58,051 nt of DNA from Verrucomicrobiota bacterium (GCA_003218475.1 QHNR01000132.1:1-58051), one strand, 5' to 3'. Positions 1 through 8,527 are shown, numbered from the stretch's first letter. Numbers and translations are program-made. The notes: generated by a model not told the origin, from the letters alone.

Positions 1-1069
1 CACGTTGGATTGTCTCGATCAATGAAAACAACTTCTCAATATTTTCTCCGGTCAGCGCAGACGTGATCAACGCCGGTGCATATTCAAGGAAGAAAATTAT
101 TTCGCGTGCTTCCTGAAAAAGTTGCCTTGCCGCGTCTTTTTCTCTGCGTCTCGGCTTAACCAAGTCCCATTTGTTCAAGACAATAATCGCTGGTTTCCGG
201 GCCTTTTGAATCAATCCCGCGATCCGTTTGTCCTGAGCGGTTATGCCCATCGTGAGATCGACAATGAGAACACACAGATCGGCGCGGCGAATGCTGCGCG
301 CTGCGCGCATCACGCTGAACACTTCCACCGAACTAGAATGTTTGCCGCGCCGGCGGATTCCCGCCGTGTCGATGAAAACGAACTTTCGCGCGTCGCGCTC
401 GTAAAGAATGTCAACTGCATCGCGGGTCGTGCCGGACAACTCGCTCACGATCGCGCGCTCTCCGCGCACAATGGAATTGATGAGCGAGGATTTACCGACA
501 TTTGGCCGGCCAACGATCGCCACTGCAAGTGACTCATGACTCGTGACTCGCGAATCGTGAGGAGGCGAGGGGAGGCGTCGTTCGATTTCTCCTAACAAGT
601 CGGAAATCCCGCGATCATGTTCTGCGCTGATCGAAAAGCTCGGTTCGAAACCTAACGCATCGAATTCTGCCGCCAGTGGCTCATGCTTCTCATCGTCGAT
701 TTTGTTGATCACAAGCAGGACCGGTTTTTCCGATTTGCGCAGTCTGCGCGCGAGCTCCTCATCGACAGGTGACAAGCCTTCCTTTGCGTCGACAACCAAA
801 AGCAGAAGATCGCTCTCGCGCAGGGCTTCTTCCGCGGCGCGGTGCACTTGCACGCTCAATTCAGATTCACCCGCCCCGAAGATTCCGCCTGTGTCCCATA
901 TGGTGAACGGGCGCGCACCGCGGTCGCAAATCGCCGAAATCCGGTCGCGTGTAATTCCGGGCTGATCATGAACGATGGCAATCTTTCGGCCCACAAGGCG
1001 ATTGAACAGCGCTGACTTGCCTACGTTTGGACGGCCAACAATTGCGACATTCGGCGGTCTATTCGGCAT
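1..1069 (-). CDS. der: Ribosome-assembly GTPase Der (EngA), C-terminus beyond window
   Basis: Tandem-GTPase Der, which acts in 50S subunit maturation in the cytoplasm. The reading frame opens MPNRPPNVAIVGRPNVGKSA, a textbook Walker A (G1), followed by a PGITRDR switch region. Near the window edge the second GTPase domain shows NKWD (G4) and TSA (G5). About 356 codons are present, while the family is usually 440-490 residues, so only the C-terminal KH-like domain should be missing. The start at 1069 directly follows the pgsA stop codon (TAG then ATG), so the two genes are probably one transcript. Confident call from the motifs seen. Confidence 0.95.
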   Translation of the reverse strand, partial: MPNRPPNVAIVGRPNVGKSALFNRLVGRKIAIVHDQPGITRDRISAICDRGARPFTIWDTGGIFGAGESELSVQVHRAAEEALRESDLLLLVVDAKEGLSPVDEELARRLRKSEKPVLLVINKIDDEKHEPLAAEFDALGFEPSFSISAEHDRGISDLLGEIERRLPSPPHDSRVTSHESLAVAIVGRPNVGKSSLINSIVRGERAIVSELSGTTRDAVDILYERDARKFVFIDTAGIRRRGKHSSSVEVFSVMRAARSIRRADLCVLIVDLTMGITAQDKRIAGLIQKARKPAIIVLNKWDLVKPRRREKDAARQLFQEAREIIFFLEYAPALITSALTGENIEKLFSLIETIQR

Positions 1070-1675
1070 CTAGGATTTCGCCGGATGCGCATGGCCGGCG
1101 GCCTGCAACTGCCGAACGCCGTCGGTCACATAAACGATTCCGGAGACTGCAGTAAAAAAGCCGGCTGCGATTACAACGTAGATCAGGGGAAGCAGGCGCA
1201 GCTGCAGCATGACCCACCCGATGGCGACCATTTGTAAAACGGTCGCGACTTTTCCGGTCCACTTAGGTTTCACCTGCACTTTCCCAATGAGAAAATACAA
1301 GACGGCCGCGCCTACGAAAAGAATAGCGTCGCGCGAAATCACAAGCACCGGGAACCAGGTCGGAAAACTGCCGTACTCAGGGTCGAGCTCGCTCCAGTTA
1401 CTAATGCTCAAGGTGATGATCCCGCTAAGCAGCAACCCTTTATCGGCAATTGGATCGAGAACGACTCCCAGCGAACTGCGCTGATGGTAGTGACGCGCGA
1501 CGTATCCGTCCAAGCCGTCACTCAATGAGGCAATCAGGAAGATAGCGATGGCAGTGAAACGTTCCCACTCTGCAGGCGCGCCGCGCTGAACGCTTTGGCC
1601 GTAATAGATCGCCATTGTCACGAAGGCCGGAATCATCAGAATCCGAACAATGGTGATTTTGTTGGCCGTGGTCAT
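1070..1675 (-). CDS. pgsA: CDP-diacylglycerol--glycerol-3-phosphate 3-phosphatidyltransferase-like protein
   Basis: Membrane CDP-alcohol phosphatidyltransferase, most likely PgsA, which makes phosphatidylglycerophosphate from CDP-diacylglycerol and glycerol-3-phosphate. The signature D-x2-D-G-x2-A-R-x8-G-x3-D-x3-D is intact (DGLDGYVAR, then GVVLDPIAD). Several hydrophobic segments follow. I chose the ATG at 1675 (MTTANKITIVRIL) over the longer frame from 1741, because the extension reads through a palindromic repeat and the family starts close to NxxTxxRxx. The product is about 201 residues, a normal length. It ends flush against der. Another CDP-alcohol transferase activity cannot be excluded from motifs alone. 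Confidence 0.85.
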   Translation of the reverse strand: MTTANKITIVRILMIPAFVTMAIYYGQSVQRGAPAEWERFTAIAIFLIASLSDGLDGYVARHYHQRSSLGVVLDPIADKGLLLSGIITLSISNWSELDPEYGSFPTWFPVLVISRDAILFVGAAVLYFLIGKVQVKPKWTGKVATVLQMVAIGWVMLQLRLLPLIYVVIAAGFFTAVSGIVYVTDGVRQLQAAGHAHPAKS

Positions 1676-1695
1676 AACGCGCGGGAGCGCAAACA

Positions 1696-1755
1696 ATTGT
1701 AGGGCGATTCTCTGAACTCCGAAAGCTTTCGGAGCTGACACAGACGCCCTACAAT
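1696..1755. repeat. 60-bp palindromic element, GTAGGGCG family
   Basis: The ends are perfect inverted repeats (ATTGTAGGGCG and CGCCCTACAAT), with an inner palindrome CTCCGAAAGCTTTCGGAG at 1717-1734. A second 60-bp copy with the same ends lies at 23781-23840, and a 95-bp relative at 37192-37286. It sits just upstream of pgsA. Confidence 0.8.
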
Positions 1756-2003
1756 CAGCCTGGGCTGTTTCCGCGCTGCGAATCCAGCTTGGCGCAAATT
1801 ACATTTACGCCGCAGCAGCTGCCGCGGCGGGAGGCGAAAGTTACGAAGTGCCATACCCTGATTTTGTCTCCATTTCTCCAAAGGGCTCGTTTGTAATTGT
1901 TATCGACGCGAAAGAACGTCCACATCACTTGAACGCTCTGTTGATTGACCGCGCTTCTCTGCTCAATGGCCAGAGACGCCGCAGATTTCGGAAGCGTTCC
2001 TAA
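1714..2003 (+). pseudogene. Possible remnant of a decayed gene, function unknown
   Basis: An open frame of 96 codons runs from just after a TGA to a TAA at 2001-2003. It has no ATG, GTG or TTG near its beginning. From about 1764 the codons look like ordinary coding sequence (LGANYIYAAAAAAGGE, then VPYPDFVSISPKGSFVIVI). Its beginning is inside the 60-bp palindrome, as if the repeat replaced the 5' part of a gene. I do not recognise the family. It could be chance, since it is short and lies between two minus-strand genes. Confidence 0.25.
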
Positions 2004-2010
2004 GTACCGT

Positions 2011-5000
2011 TCAGCGCGAAATCGCGCGCGTCTTTCCTGTCGGAATCGTAAATCCTTCGATCTGTTTTTTGATTTCGTTAGCGAAAGCCGCTGCGCCCGC
2101 ACCGTTTACGACCCGATGATCGAAAGTAAGCGAAAGCGTAATGACCTCTGCAGTCTCGTTCTTGTTCTTGTTGGAAATCAATTCGCGGTGCGCGGTACCG
2201 ACGAAAAGTGTGCCTACTGAGGGTGGAACAACGATGGGTGCGGCCGCTTTCACTCCAAAAGCCCCCAGGCTTGTGATCACGACCGGCGCATTCATGGCGT
2301 CAACGCGGCCGCCGCGTGTCGCGATGACTGTCTCATTGTAAATTTTTACGAATTCCGGCCAGTTCTTTCGATTTGCGTTTGTGATTACCGCAGTGGCGAG
2401 ACGATCCCCCCCCAGCGCGACTGCAATGCCCAAATCGAAATCATCATTCTGCACAATCTGGTCGTCTTCGAGAATTAACCGGCGAAATGGTGCATGCTTT
2501 TCCATCGCGCGTACGACCGACCACGCAATCATTACGGAAGGGGAGGGGGCATCCTCGGGATCTTCCTTTTTCGCTAACTCGCGAGCATCCCGAATTGCGT
2601 CCCAGCGCGCACCGATTTGCAGGTTAGCAGGAATGACGCGGCTAAGTTTGCGAGTCACCGTGGGCGAAAGCGCCGGCTCGATTGCAGTCGCCGGGATCGC
2701 TGATCCCGGCTTTTTCAATACCGTTTCGGATGATCCGCGGCCGCGGTCATCCCGACGAGTCGGGACTACAGATCCACCCTTCGCCGAAACCTCAGCCGCA
2801 GCCTCGAACTGATCCGCTAATAATTCGTCCTCCGTAAAAAGAGTCCCAAGCTCTTGGCCAATGTCGACCGTGTCGCCAATCTTTGTTTTCCATTCGCCCA
2901 TGACTCCAGTGAACGATGATTGAATTGGATAAACAGCCTTGTCCGTTTCGACTTCACACAATTCATCGTCCAGCGCGACGGGATCACCTGGTTTTTTCAA
3001 AAGCGAAACGACTTTTGCATTGCGAATTCCTTCGCCCATCACAGGCACAGTAATGCTTTGCACACGCCGTTTTCCGATTTCCACTGTAGCCGGGATCGTT
3101 GATCCGGGCTGAACGTATTCGGGTTGTTTTGCAGGGCGGCCGGAATCACCGATTCCGGCTACAGCTGCCCTTTCATGTTTGGTTATAACCGAGTGTCGGA
3201 TCGCAGCAACAATGCGCTCCACATCTGGCAACGCGGCGTATTCGTAGATCGGATTGTAACCAATCATAACATTCGCTTTACTGACGAGAATCGGCGGACT
3301 GATCATCTCATCCCACAGCTCAGGCGTGCTCGTGACGTGGGAGATAATCATCTGTCCAACGCTGCAGTTCTCAGTGTCTTCTTGGACAACAACGAGCCGG
3401 CGAGTTTTACCCACGGAATTCTCAATCGTAGCCTTGTCCCACGGAACAATTGATCGCAGATCGATCAGTTCGACGCTTGTTTCATTATCAATTTTTGCGA
3501 TCGCCTCGAGAGATTTCTCAATTGTGTTTCCCCACGCGACCACTGTCACGTCCGAGCCGCTTGTGCATTGACGCGCCCGCCCGAGCGGGACCGCCCGGAT
3601 CGGCTCCGCGTATTTGTGTTCGGCCCAAAGCAAATGTTTCGGAATTAAGAAAATCACCGGATCCTCACCGTGCATGGCGGTCCAGAGCAATCCCGCGGCA
3701 TCCGCCGGGCTGCTCGGAATCACAACGTTTAGACCGGGATAATGCGCGAGTGCGGACTCATTCGCCTGGCTGTGCCACAAACTTCCGCCGGGTAGGTAGG
3801 CGCCATACGGCGCATAAATGACGGTTGGACATTTCCAATTGCCAAACGATCGCCAGCGCAGGTTTGAGATATTAGTAACGAGCTGATTGAAGCCGGGATA
3901 AATGAAATCGATGAACTGCAGCTCAAACACGGGACGCCTCCCGTAAGCAGCCAGACCGCAGGCAACACCAAGAATAGTTGACTCAGCCAGAGGCGAATTA
4001 AAAACTTGCTTCGGGAACTCAGTTGAAAGCTTCTGAGTAAGGCGAAACACGCCGCCCTTGGGATCTTCGATGTCTTCGCCAAAGAGAATTCTTCGCGGAT
4101 CTTCCTCGAGTCCGGCACGCAACGTTTTGTTTACTGTATCGCCGATCCGATATTTTCCGGGCGGCAGGATTTCCTTGTCGATCTTTGGCGGTGGTTTGGT
4201 GACGTTCGCGAGAAGCTCGTTAGGCGACGGATCGTCAGCTTTTTCCGCTTCACCGTACTCCCGCCGAACGCGCTCCTTAATTTCCTCATCCAGCTTCGCG
4301 TATTCCTCGGCGGTGATCATGCCTTCCCCGATCAGTTGGTCCTTCCAACATTTGAGCGGATCGAATTTTTCGAGGACACGCAGTTCCTCTTCGCTGCGGT
4401 AAAGTTTTTGATCATCGGAACTCGTGTGACTCGAGAGCCGTTCCATCTTGATCCAGAAAAAGAATGGTCCGCCGCCGCCGCGAATTTTTTCGAATGCTTC
4501 TGCGGTAGCCTCATAAACCTGCTGCACGTTTTGTCCTTCAATCTGTCGCCAGTTGTTAGACACAAGGACATTCAACGCGAGCGGATTGGTTTTGCGCGTC
4601 GGCATGCTGATGCCGTAGGCGTTGTCTTCGACTAGCAAGAGCACGGGTAGCCTCTTTTCTTTGGCGAAACAAACCGCCTCGAAAAAATCTCCCTGACGGG
4701 TCGCCGCATCGCCTACTGTCGTTACAACAAGGTTCCTTTTGCCATCGAGTTTGATGCCCCACGCGATGCCGCACGCAGGAAGGAGTTGTGAGCCAGTGGG
4801 TGTTGGCACACTCCAGATATGCAAGTCGGCGTTACTGTAATGTGATGGCATCTGGCGTCCGCCACTGCCGGTATTGCGCTTTGCGAAATATTCCAGGCCG
4901 AGCTGACGCGTTGTCATGCCGCGTCCCAAAATCAGACCCCGATCGCGATAATAAGGCACGATATAATCGTCCGGCTCCGTCTGGATCGAGACCGCTGCCA

Positions 5001-5139
5001 GAGCCTCGTGACCCATTCCCGAAACGTGAAAGTGTCCTTTGCCCTGACGATTCAGATTCTGTTCGCGCAAGTCTGCATGGCGACTTTCCAGCATCGTCGT
5101 CAGCAGTCGCAGCTTATCTTCCTTGCTTAGCGCGGGCAT
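2011..5139 (-). CDS. Single-chain 2-oxoacid dehydrogenase: E1alpha-E1beta-lipoyl-E2 fusion
   Basis: About 1042 residues joining parts that are normally two or three proteins of a pyruvate or branched-chain 2-oxoacid dehydrogenase complex. Residues 1-330 are E1alpha, with the thiamine-diphosphate motif beginning GDAATRQGDFFEA near residue 143. Residues 345-660 are E1beta (GEDIEDPKGGVF, then FNSPLAESTILG). Next comes a lipoyl domain with ETDKAVYPI (Lys about 734). The last 220 residues are the E2 acyltransferase with DHRVVNG (His about 1008), matching DHRxxxG. No clear peripheral-subunit-binding domain is visible. Two palindromic repeats lie in frame in the linkers on either side of the lipoyl domain. 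The start at 5139 (MPALSKEDK) is preferred; an in-frame alternative is 5181. Substrate cannot be decided from sequence. No E3 gene is adjacent. Confidence 0.9.
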   Translation of the reverse strand: MPALSKEDKLRLLTTMLESRHADLREQNLNRQGKGHFHVSGMGHEALAAVSIQTEPDDYIVPYYRDRGLILGRGMTTRQLGLEYFAKRNTGSGGRQMPSHYSNADLHIWSVPTPTGSQLLPACGIAWGIKLDGKRNLVVTTVGDAATRQGDFFEAVCFAKEKRLPVLLLVEDNAYGISMPTRKTNPLALNVLVSNNWRQIEGQNVQQVYEATAEAFEKIRGGGGPFFFWIKMERLSSHTSSDDQKLYRSEEELRVLEKFDPLKCWKDQLIGEGMITAEEYAKLDEEIKERVRREYGEAEKADDPSPNELLANVTKPPPKIDKEILPPGKYRIGDTVNKTLRAGLEEDPRRILFGEDIEDPKGGVFRLTQKLSTEFPKQVFNSPLAESTILGVACGLAAYGRRPVFELQFIDFIYPGFNQLVTNISNLRWRSFGNWKCPTVIYAPYGAYLPGGSLWHSQANESALAHYPGLNVVIPSSPADAAGLLWTAMHGEDPVIFLIPKHLLWAEHKYAEPIRAVPLGRARQCTSGSDVTVVAWGNTIEKSLEAIAKIDNETSVELIDLRSIVPWDKATIENSVGKTRRLVVVQEDTENCSVGQMIISHVTSTPELWDEMISPPILVSKANVMIGYNPIYEYAALPDVERIVAAIRHSVITKHERAAVAGIGDSGRPAKQPEYVQPGSTIPATVEIGKRRVQSITVPVMGEGIRNAKVVSLLKKPGDPVALDDELCEVETDKAVYPIQSSFTGVMGEWKTKIGDTVDIGQELGTLFTEDELLADQFEAAAEVSAKGGSVVPTRRDDRGRGSSETVLKKPGSAIPATAIEPALSPTVTRKLSRVIPANLQIGARWDAIRDARELAKKEDPEDAPSPSVMIAWSVVRAMEKHAPFRRLILEDDQIVQNDDFDLGIAVALGGDRLATAVITNANRKNWPEFVKIYNETVIATRGGRVDAMNAPVVITSLGAFGVKAAAPIVVPPSVGTLFVGTAHRELISNKNKNETAEVITLSLTFDHRVVNGAGAAAFANEIKKQIEGFTIPTGKTRAISR
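2683..2771. repeat. Palindromic repeat in frame inside the dehydrogenase fusion (lipoyl-E2 linker)
   Basis: The left arm contains CCGGGATCgctGATCCCGG, and the right arm CCCGACgagTCGGG followed by ctacag. It encodes part of the Pro/Gly/Ser-rich linker between the lipoyl and E2 domains. It resembles the element at 3084-3164 in its two hairpins and its ctacag end. Confidence 0.7.
3084..3164. repeat. 81-bp palindromic repeat in frame inside the dehydrogenase fusion (E1beta-lipoyl linker)
   Basis: Begins CTGTAGCCGGGATC and ends GATTCCGGCTACAG, so its ends are inverted repeats. Each end also carries its own small hairpin (CCGGGATCgttGATCCGGG and CCGGAATCaccGATTCCGG). The length is exactly 27 codons, so the frame is kept. 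It encodes the linker ahead of the lipoyl domain. Confidence 0.8.
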
Positions 5140-5214
5140 ACGGCATGATCTTACACCGCACTTACGGATCGATACAATCACACGGATTTTCTTTCGAGTA
5201 GAAACGTAAATGGA

Positions 5215-6309
5215 ATGATGACATCAAAATTGCGGCAGAGTGGGGGAGTGATCGAGCATTACCGCGAATATCTTCCGGTTCGTGCCTCGACACCGATTGT
5301 TTCGTTGGCCGAAGGAAACACGCCGCTGGTTTATTGTTCGCAACTAAGCAGCCGGGTTGGGCGCGGGTGCGAGGTTTTTGTTAAGAATGAAGGAGTCAAC
5401 CCCACAGGTTCCTTTAAGGACCGTGGGATGACGGTGGCGGTGTCGAAAGCTATGGAGCACTGCGCAAAGGCTCTCATTTGCGCTTCCACGGGCAATACTT
5501 CCGCTTCAGCGGCTGCTTACGCAGCGCGCGCGGGAATTCCGTGCATTGTTGTTTTGCCTGCAGGAAAAATCGCAAGCGGAAAATTGGTGCAAGCCTTTGC
5601 TTACGGAGCCAGAATCGTCGCGATCGATGGCAATTTTGACGACGCGCTCCGCATCGTGCGTGAGTTAGGCGATGGTCACCGGTTTGTTATCGTGAATTCG
5701 ATTAACCCTGACCGAATTGCGGGACAAAAGACCGCCGCATTTGAAATTGTCGATGTTTTAGAAGATGCGCCAGATTTTCATTTACTGCCCGTGGGCAATG
5801 CGGGAAACATCACTGCCTATTGGGCGGGATATCGGGATTACAAATCGCATCAAAGATCCACAAGATTGCCGACAATGATTGGTTTTCAGGCGGCTGGCGC
5901 GGCACCAATTTTTCACAACCGGATCGTCGAAAAACCGGAAACGATTGCATCTGCAATTCGAATCGGGAATCCGGCGAGCTGGAAACAAGCCTGTGCAGCA
6001 GTCGCCGAATCGCATGGCGCAATTGACATAGTAAGCGACGAAGAGATTCTCGAAGCGCAAAGTTGGCTGGCAAAACACGAAGGAATTTTTGTCGAACCTG
6101 CAAGCGCGGCGGCGGTCGCCGGGCTGTTCAAATGCTGTGAGTCAGATCAAGCGGCGTACTCATTTCAAAACATTCCCGAGGCAAGTCGGATAGTTTGCAC
6201 AGTCACAGGACACGGCTTGAAAGATCCCGATCCGATTACGCAGCGAATGAAAGAATTGAAACCGGTCGCCGCGAGTGTGACCGACGTGAGACGCGCTAGT
6301 GGACTATAA
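5215..6309 (+). CDS. thrC: Threonine synthase
   Basis: PLP-dependent lyase that converts O-phosphohomoserine to threonine. The PLP-lysine motif PTGSFKDRG is present near residue 65, with STGNTSASAAAYAARAG after it and a later glycine-rich LPVGNAGN phosphate-binding loop. The length of 364 residues fits the shorter class of threonine synthases. The start has two adjacent ATG codons (5215 and 5218), and either is possible. It is divergent from the dehydrogenase fusion, with only 75 bp to that gene's preferred start. It is followed by lysC on the same strand, so aspartate-family amino acid genes are grouped here. Confidence 0.93.
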   Translation: MMTSKLRQSGGVIEHYREYLPVRASTPIVSLAEGNTPLVYCSQLSSRVGRGCEVFVKNEGVNPTGSFKDRGMTVAVSKAMEHCAKALICASTGNTSASAAAYAARAGIPCIVVLPAGKIASGKLVQAFAYGARIVAIDGNFDDALRIVRELGDGHRFVIVNSINPDRIAGQKTAAFEIVDVLEDAPDFHLLPVGNAGNITAYWAGYRDYKSHQRSTRLPTMIGFQAAGAAPIFHNRIVEKPETIASAIRIGNPASWKQACAAVAESHGAIDIVSDEEILEAQSWLAKHEGIFVEPASAAAVAGLFKCCESDQAAYSFQNIPEASRIVCTVTGHGLKDPDPITQRMKELKPVAASVTDVRRASGL

Positions 6310-6322
6310 CGCGCCGACCGCC

Positions 6323-6445
6323 TGTCATGTCGAGCGAAGTCGAGACATCCCGCGAAGCTACCGGTGAGCTAGGCTACGGGATGGAAAGCCTGGCCTCGCG
6401 GACTTCGTCCGCTGCGTTGCAGCCTCGACTCTGCTCGGAATGACG
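6323..6445. repeat. About 123-bp dispersed repeat (TGTCATGTCGAGCG family), copy 1
   Basis: Starts TGTCATGTCGAGCGAAGTCG and ends with its near complement (CTCGACTCTGCTCGGAATGACGG). A second copy in the same orientation, nearly identical by eye, lies at 47750-47871. It fills the thrC-lysC gap. Confidence 0.85.
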
Positions 6446-6478
6446 GTTATGAAAATGCCGATTTAAACTTTATCTGAA

Positions 6479-7729
6479 ATGCGTCTGATCGTTCAAAAAT
6501 ATGGCGGGACTTCCGTTGGGACGTCTGACCGCATATGTAACGTTGCGCGCCGACTTGTCGAAACACACCGCGAGGGATGTCAGGTTGTGGCGGTCATCTC
6601 TGCCATGGCCGGTGTGACCGATAACTTGCTCAAGCTCGCCCATGCGATATCACCGCAGCCGACACAGCGCGAGTTGGATGTTGTTTTATCGACCGGCGAG
6701 CAAGGCGCCGCGGCTTTAACTGCAATGGCCGTGAACGCACTCGGTGGACGAGCTATTTCGTTAACGGGTGCGCAGGCGGGAATTTTAACCGACCACAACC
6801 ACACAAAGGCGCATATCGCCAATATCAGTCCGAAACAAATTCACGAACTGCTCTCGGACGATTACATCGTGATTGTCGCTGGTTTTCAGGGTCAGACACC
6901 GGAAGGAGAAATCACCACGCTGGGACGCGGCGGCTCGGATTTGACTGCAATTGCGCTGGCGGGCGCGTTGAATGCAGACGCTTGCCAGATTTTTACCGAC
7001 GTGGATGGAGTTTTCACCTGCGATCCGCGGATCGTTCTCGATGCGAAAAAACTCAAGGAAATTTCGTATGATGAGTTGCTCGAAATGGCTGGCGGCGGCG
7101 CCAAGGTGATGCAGTCGCGCGCCGTGGAATTCGCAAAAAAATTCGGTGTCGAATTCGAAGTGCGGTCGAGTTTCAAGAAAACCACCGGGACAATCGCCAG
7201 GGAAGAGACGCCGAGTATGGAAGATGTGGTGGTTCGCGGGATCAGTCTCGACCGGCGTCAGGCAAAACTGAGTATTGCTGGAATTCGTGACGAACCGGGA
7301 ATCGCCGGCCGGATTTTTTCCAATATTGCCGCGGCGCACATCATCGTTGACATGATTGTCCAAAATGCGTCGATCGCCGGCACGACTGATATTTCATTCA
7401 CGATTCACGAGGATGAACTGGAAAACGCCCGCAAGATCCTGATGCCGGTCATAGGTGAGATCGGCGCAATACGCCTGAATACTGCGAGTGGCGTAGCCAA
7501 GCTCAGCGTGGTCGGAATTGGAATGCGATCACACTCGGGCGTCGCGGCACGACTGTTCGAGTGCCTGGGGCGAAATGGGATCAACATTCAATTAGTATCA
7601 ACCTCGGAGATTAAGATCGCGGTCATCGTCGATGAAAAAGACGCAGAACACGCTGCGCAATTGATCCACGCCGAATTCGGCCTGGGTCGATTGTTGCCGG
7701 CCACCTCCGCAACGCAGCCGCTTGCCTGA
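6479..7729 (+). CDS. lysC: Aspartate kinase
   Basis: Phosphorylates aspartate at the head of the lysine, threonine and methionine pathway. The N-terminus carries KYGGTSVG, followed by STGEQ and the GRGGSDLTA phosphate-binding segment. From about residue 260 two ACT domains follow, ending near residue 410, so allosteric control by end-product amino acids is expected. The length of 416 residues is typical of monofunctional lysine-sensitive enzymes. The stop at 7727-7729 is four bases from the convergent stop of the next gene. It lies 3' of thrC behind a repeat. Confidence 0.95.
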   Translation: MRLIVQKYGGTSVGTSDRICNVARRLVETHREGCQVVAVISAMAGVTDNLLKLAHAISPQPTQRELDVVLSTGEQGAAALTAMAVNALGGRAISLTGAQAGILTDHNHTKAHIANISPKQIHELLSDDYIVIVAGFQGQTPEGEITTLGRGGSDLTAIALAGALNADACQIFTDVDGVFTCDPRIVLDAKKLKEISYDELLEMAGGGAKVMQSRAVEFAKKFGVEFEVRSSFKKTTGTIAREETPSMEDVVVRGISLDRRQAKLSIAGIRDEPGIAGRIFSNIAAAHIIVDMIVQNASIAGTTDISFTIHEDELENARKILMPVIGEIGAIRLNTASGVAKLSVVGIGMRSHSGVAARLFECLGRNGINIQLVSTSEIKIAVIVDEKDAEHAAQLIHAEFGLGRLLPATSATQPLA

Positions 7730-7733
7730 TCGG

Positions 7734-8237
7734 CTACGGATGCCGGACCGGATCGACGTAAAATTCCTGGGTCCCTTCAATCCGCATCTTGTAGCCAAAG
7801 ATGCCGTGAATGACCGCAGCCGCTGGATGATCAGTGACTTTCGGCCGATACCGGTCGTCCGCGTTTGCCTGTTTCCATGCAGTTCCATCTTCCAAACGAA
7901 TCACCGTCCTGCCGGTCAATCCGTTGAAGGTGCCATCCACGCGACTTACAAGCAGATCCATCTTGGCGTGGGACTCTGCGGCAGCTTTCGCTGTAGCTTT
8001 CTTTTCGGCGGTTTGTTCGGTGACTTGCCGATAGCCTTGCAGCCAAGCATCAAGCTTTTGCAGCTCATCGGGCGAGAGTTTGTCCAAACCGGCGGCCCTG
8101 AATTCGTCCGGAGTCATCATCTGCTGAATGCTGCCAGACATTTCCTCGCGGGCTGCACCAGCGGGTTTGGCGCAACCAAAAATCACACAAGCCGCAAGCA
8201 TCAGGCACTGGATTAGATGATCGGGAGATCTGGTCAT
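7734..8237 (-). CDS. Secreted protein of unknown function
   Basis: 167 residues with an N-terminal hydrophobic stretch (LIQCLMLAACVIFGCAKPA) that works as a signal peptide, possibly with a lipobox cysteine. After it comes MTPDEFRAAGLDKLSPDELQKL, a helical segment common in small periplasmic proteins. The C-terminal half (GRTVIRLEDGTAW, then KMRIEGTQEFYV) looks like a small beta-rich domain. No enzyme motif is visible. It is convergent with lysC. Function not recognised. Confidence 0.75.
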   Translation of the reverse strand: MTRSPDHLIQCLMLAACVIFGCAKPAGAAREEMSGSIQQMMTPDEFRAAGLDKLSPDELQKLDAWLQGYRQVTEQTAEKKATAKAAAESHAKMDLLVSRVDGTFNGLTGRTVIRLEDGTAWKQANADDRYRPKVTDHPAAAVIHGIFGYKMRIEGTQEFYVDPVRHP

Positions 8238-8390
8238 GGTAGAAACTTGCCGATGCTAGCACCGGCGATGGCAGCGTCAAGGCCGGGGCGATAGCGGCGC
8301 CCGACGGTCACCAGGCGCGTGCTTGACGAGATTTCCGGACGGAACGGGAAGACCGGCTTAGACCTGGGCTATCCCTATAACATCAGACAA

Positions 8391-8402
8391 TATATGTCAT
8401 AT
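8391..8402. repeat. 12-bp direct repeat TATATGTCATAT, left copy
   Basis: The same 12 bases recur at 10647-10658. The two copies bracket the 105-residue ORF, the Rep-like gene and the protease. They could be element boundaries, a shared regulator site, or chance. Confidence 0.35.
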
Positions 8403-8407
8403 AAAAT

Positions 8408-8426
8408 CTGTAATGTTACATTACAG
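8408..8426. promoter_or_regulatory. Perfect palindrome, operator-like
   Basis: CTGTAATG-TTA-CATTACAG has eight perfect pairs around a 3-base centre. It lies 25 bases upstream of a consensus -35 box, a good place for a repressor or activator dimer of the downstream gene. Confidence 0.55.
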
Positions 8427-8450
8427 GCCATGAACATGTTCGCTTTCGCC

Positions 8451-8479
8451 TTGACAGCCTGCTGGTGGACGCCTATAGT
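8451..8479 (+). promoter_or_regulatory. Near-consensus sigma70 promoter
   Basis: TTGACA (8451-8456), a 17-base spacer, then TATAGT (8474-8479). Expected to drive the small gene at 8578. Such a perfect -35 with ideal spacing is rare elsewhere in this window. Confidence 0.75.
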
Positions 8480-8482
8480 CCT

Positions 8483-8527
8483 CGCCAGGTTCGGGTTAGA
8501 TCCCCACCGGTTCATCCATACCTGGCG
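8483..8527 (+). other. Leader hairpin
   Basis: CGCCAGGT (8483-8490) pairs with ACCTGGCG (8520-8527). The stem would form at the very 5' end of the transcript from the 8451 promoter. It could stabilise the RNA or serve as a hairpin for a DNA nickase. Confidence 0.45.

Noticed and set aside
1755-2102. Minus-strand 115-codon frame
   Set aside because: Arg/Ser-rich translation without family features; overlaps the 3' end of the dehydrogenase gene in another frame.
2011-5181. Fusion as an assembly join of separate genes
   Set aside because: The frame is continuous through both linkers, and the linkers are explained by in-frame repeats; an error is possible but not needed.
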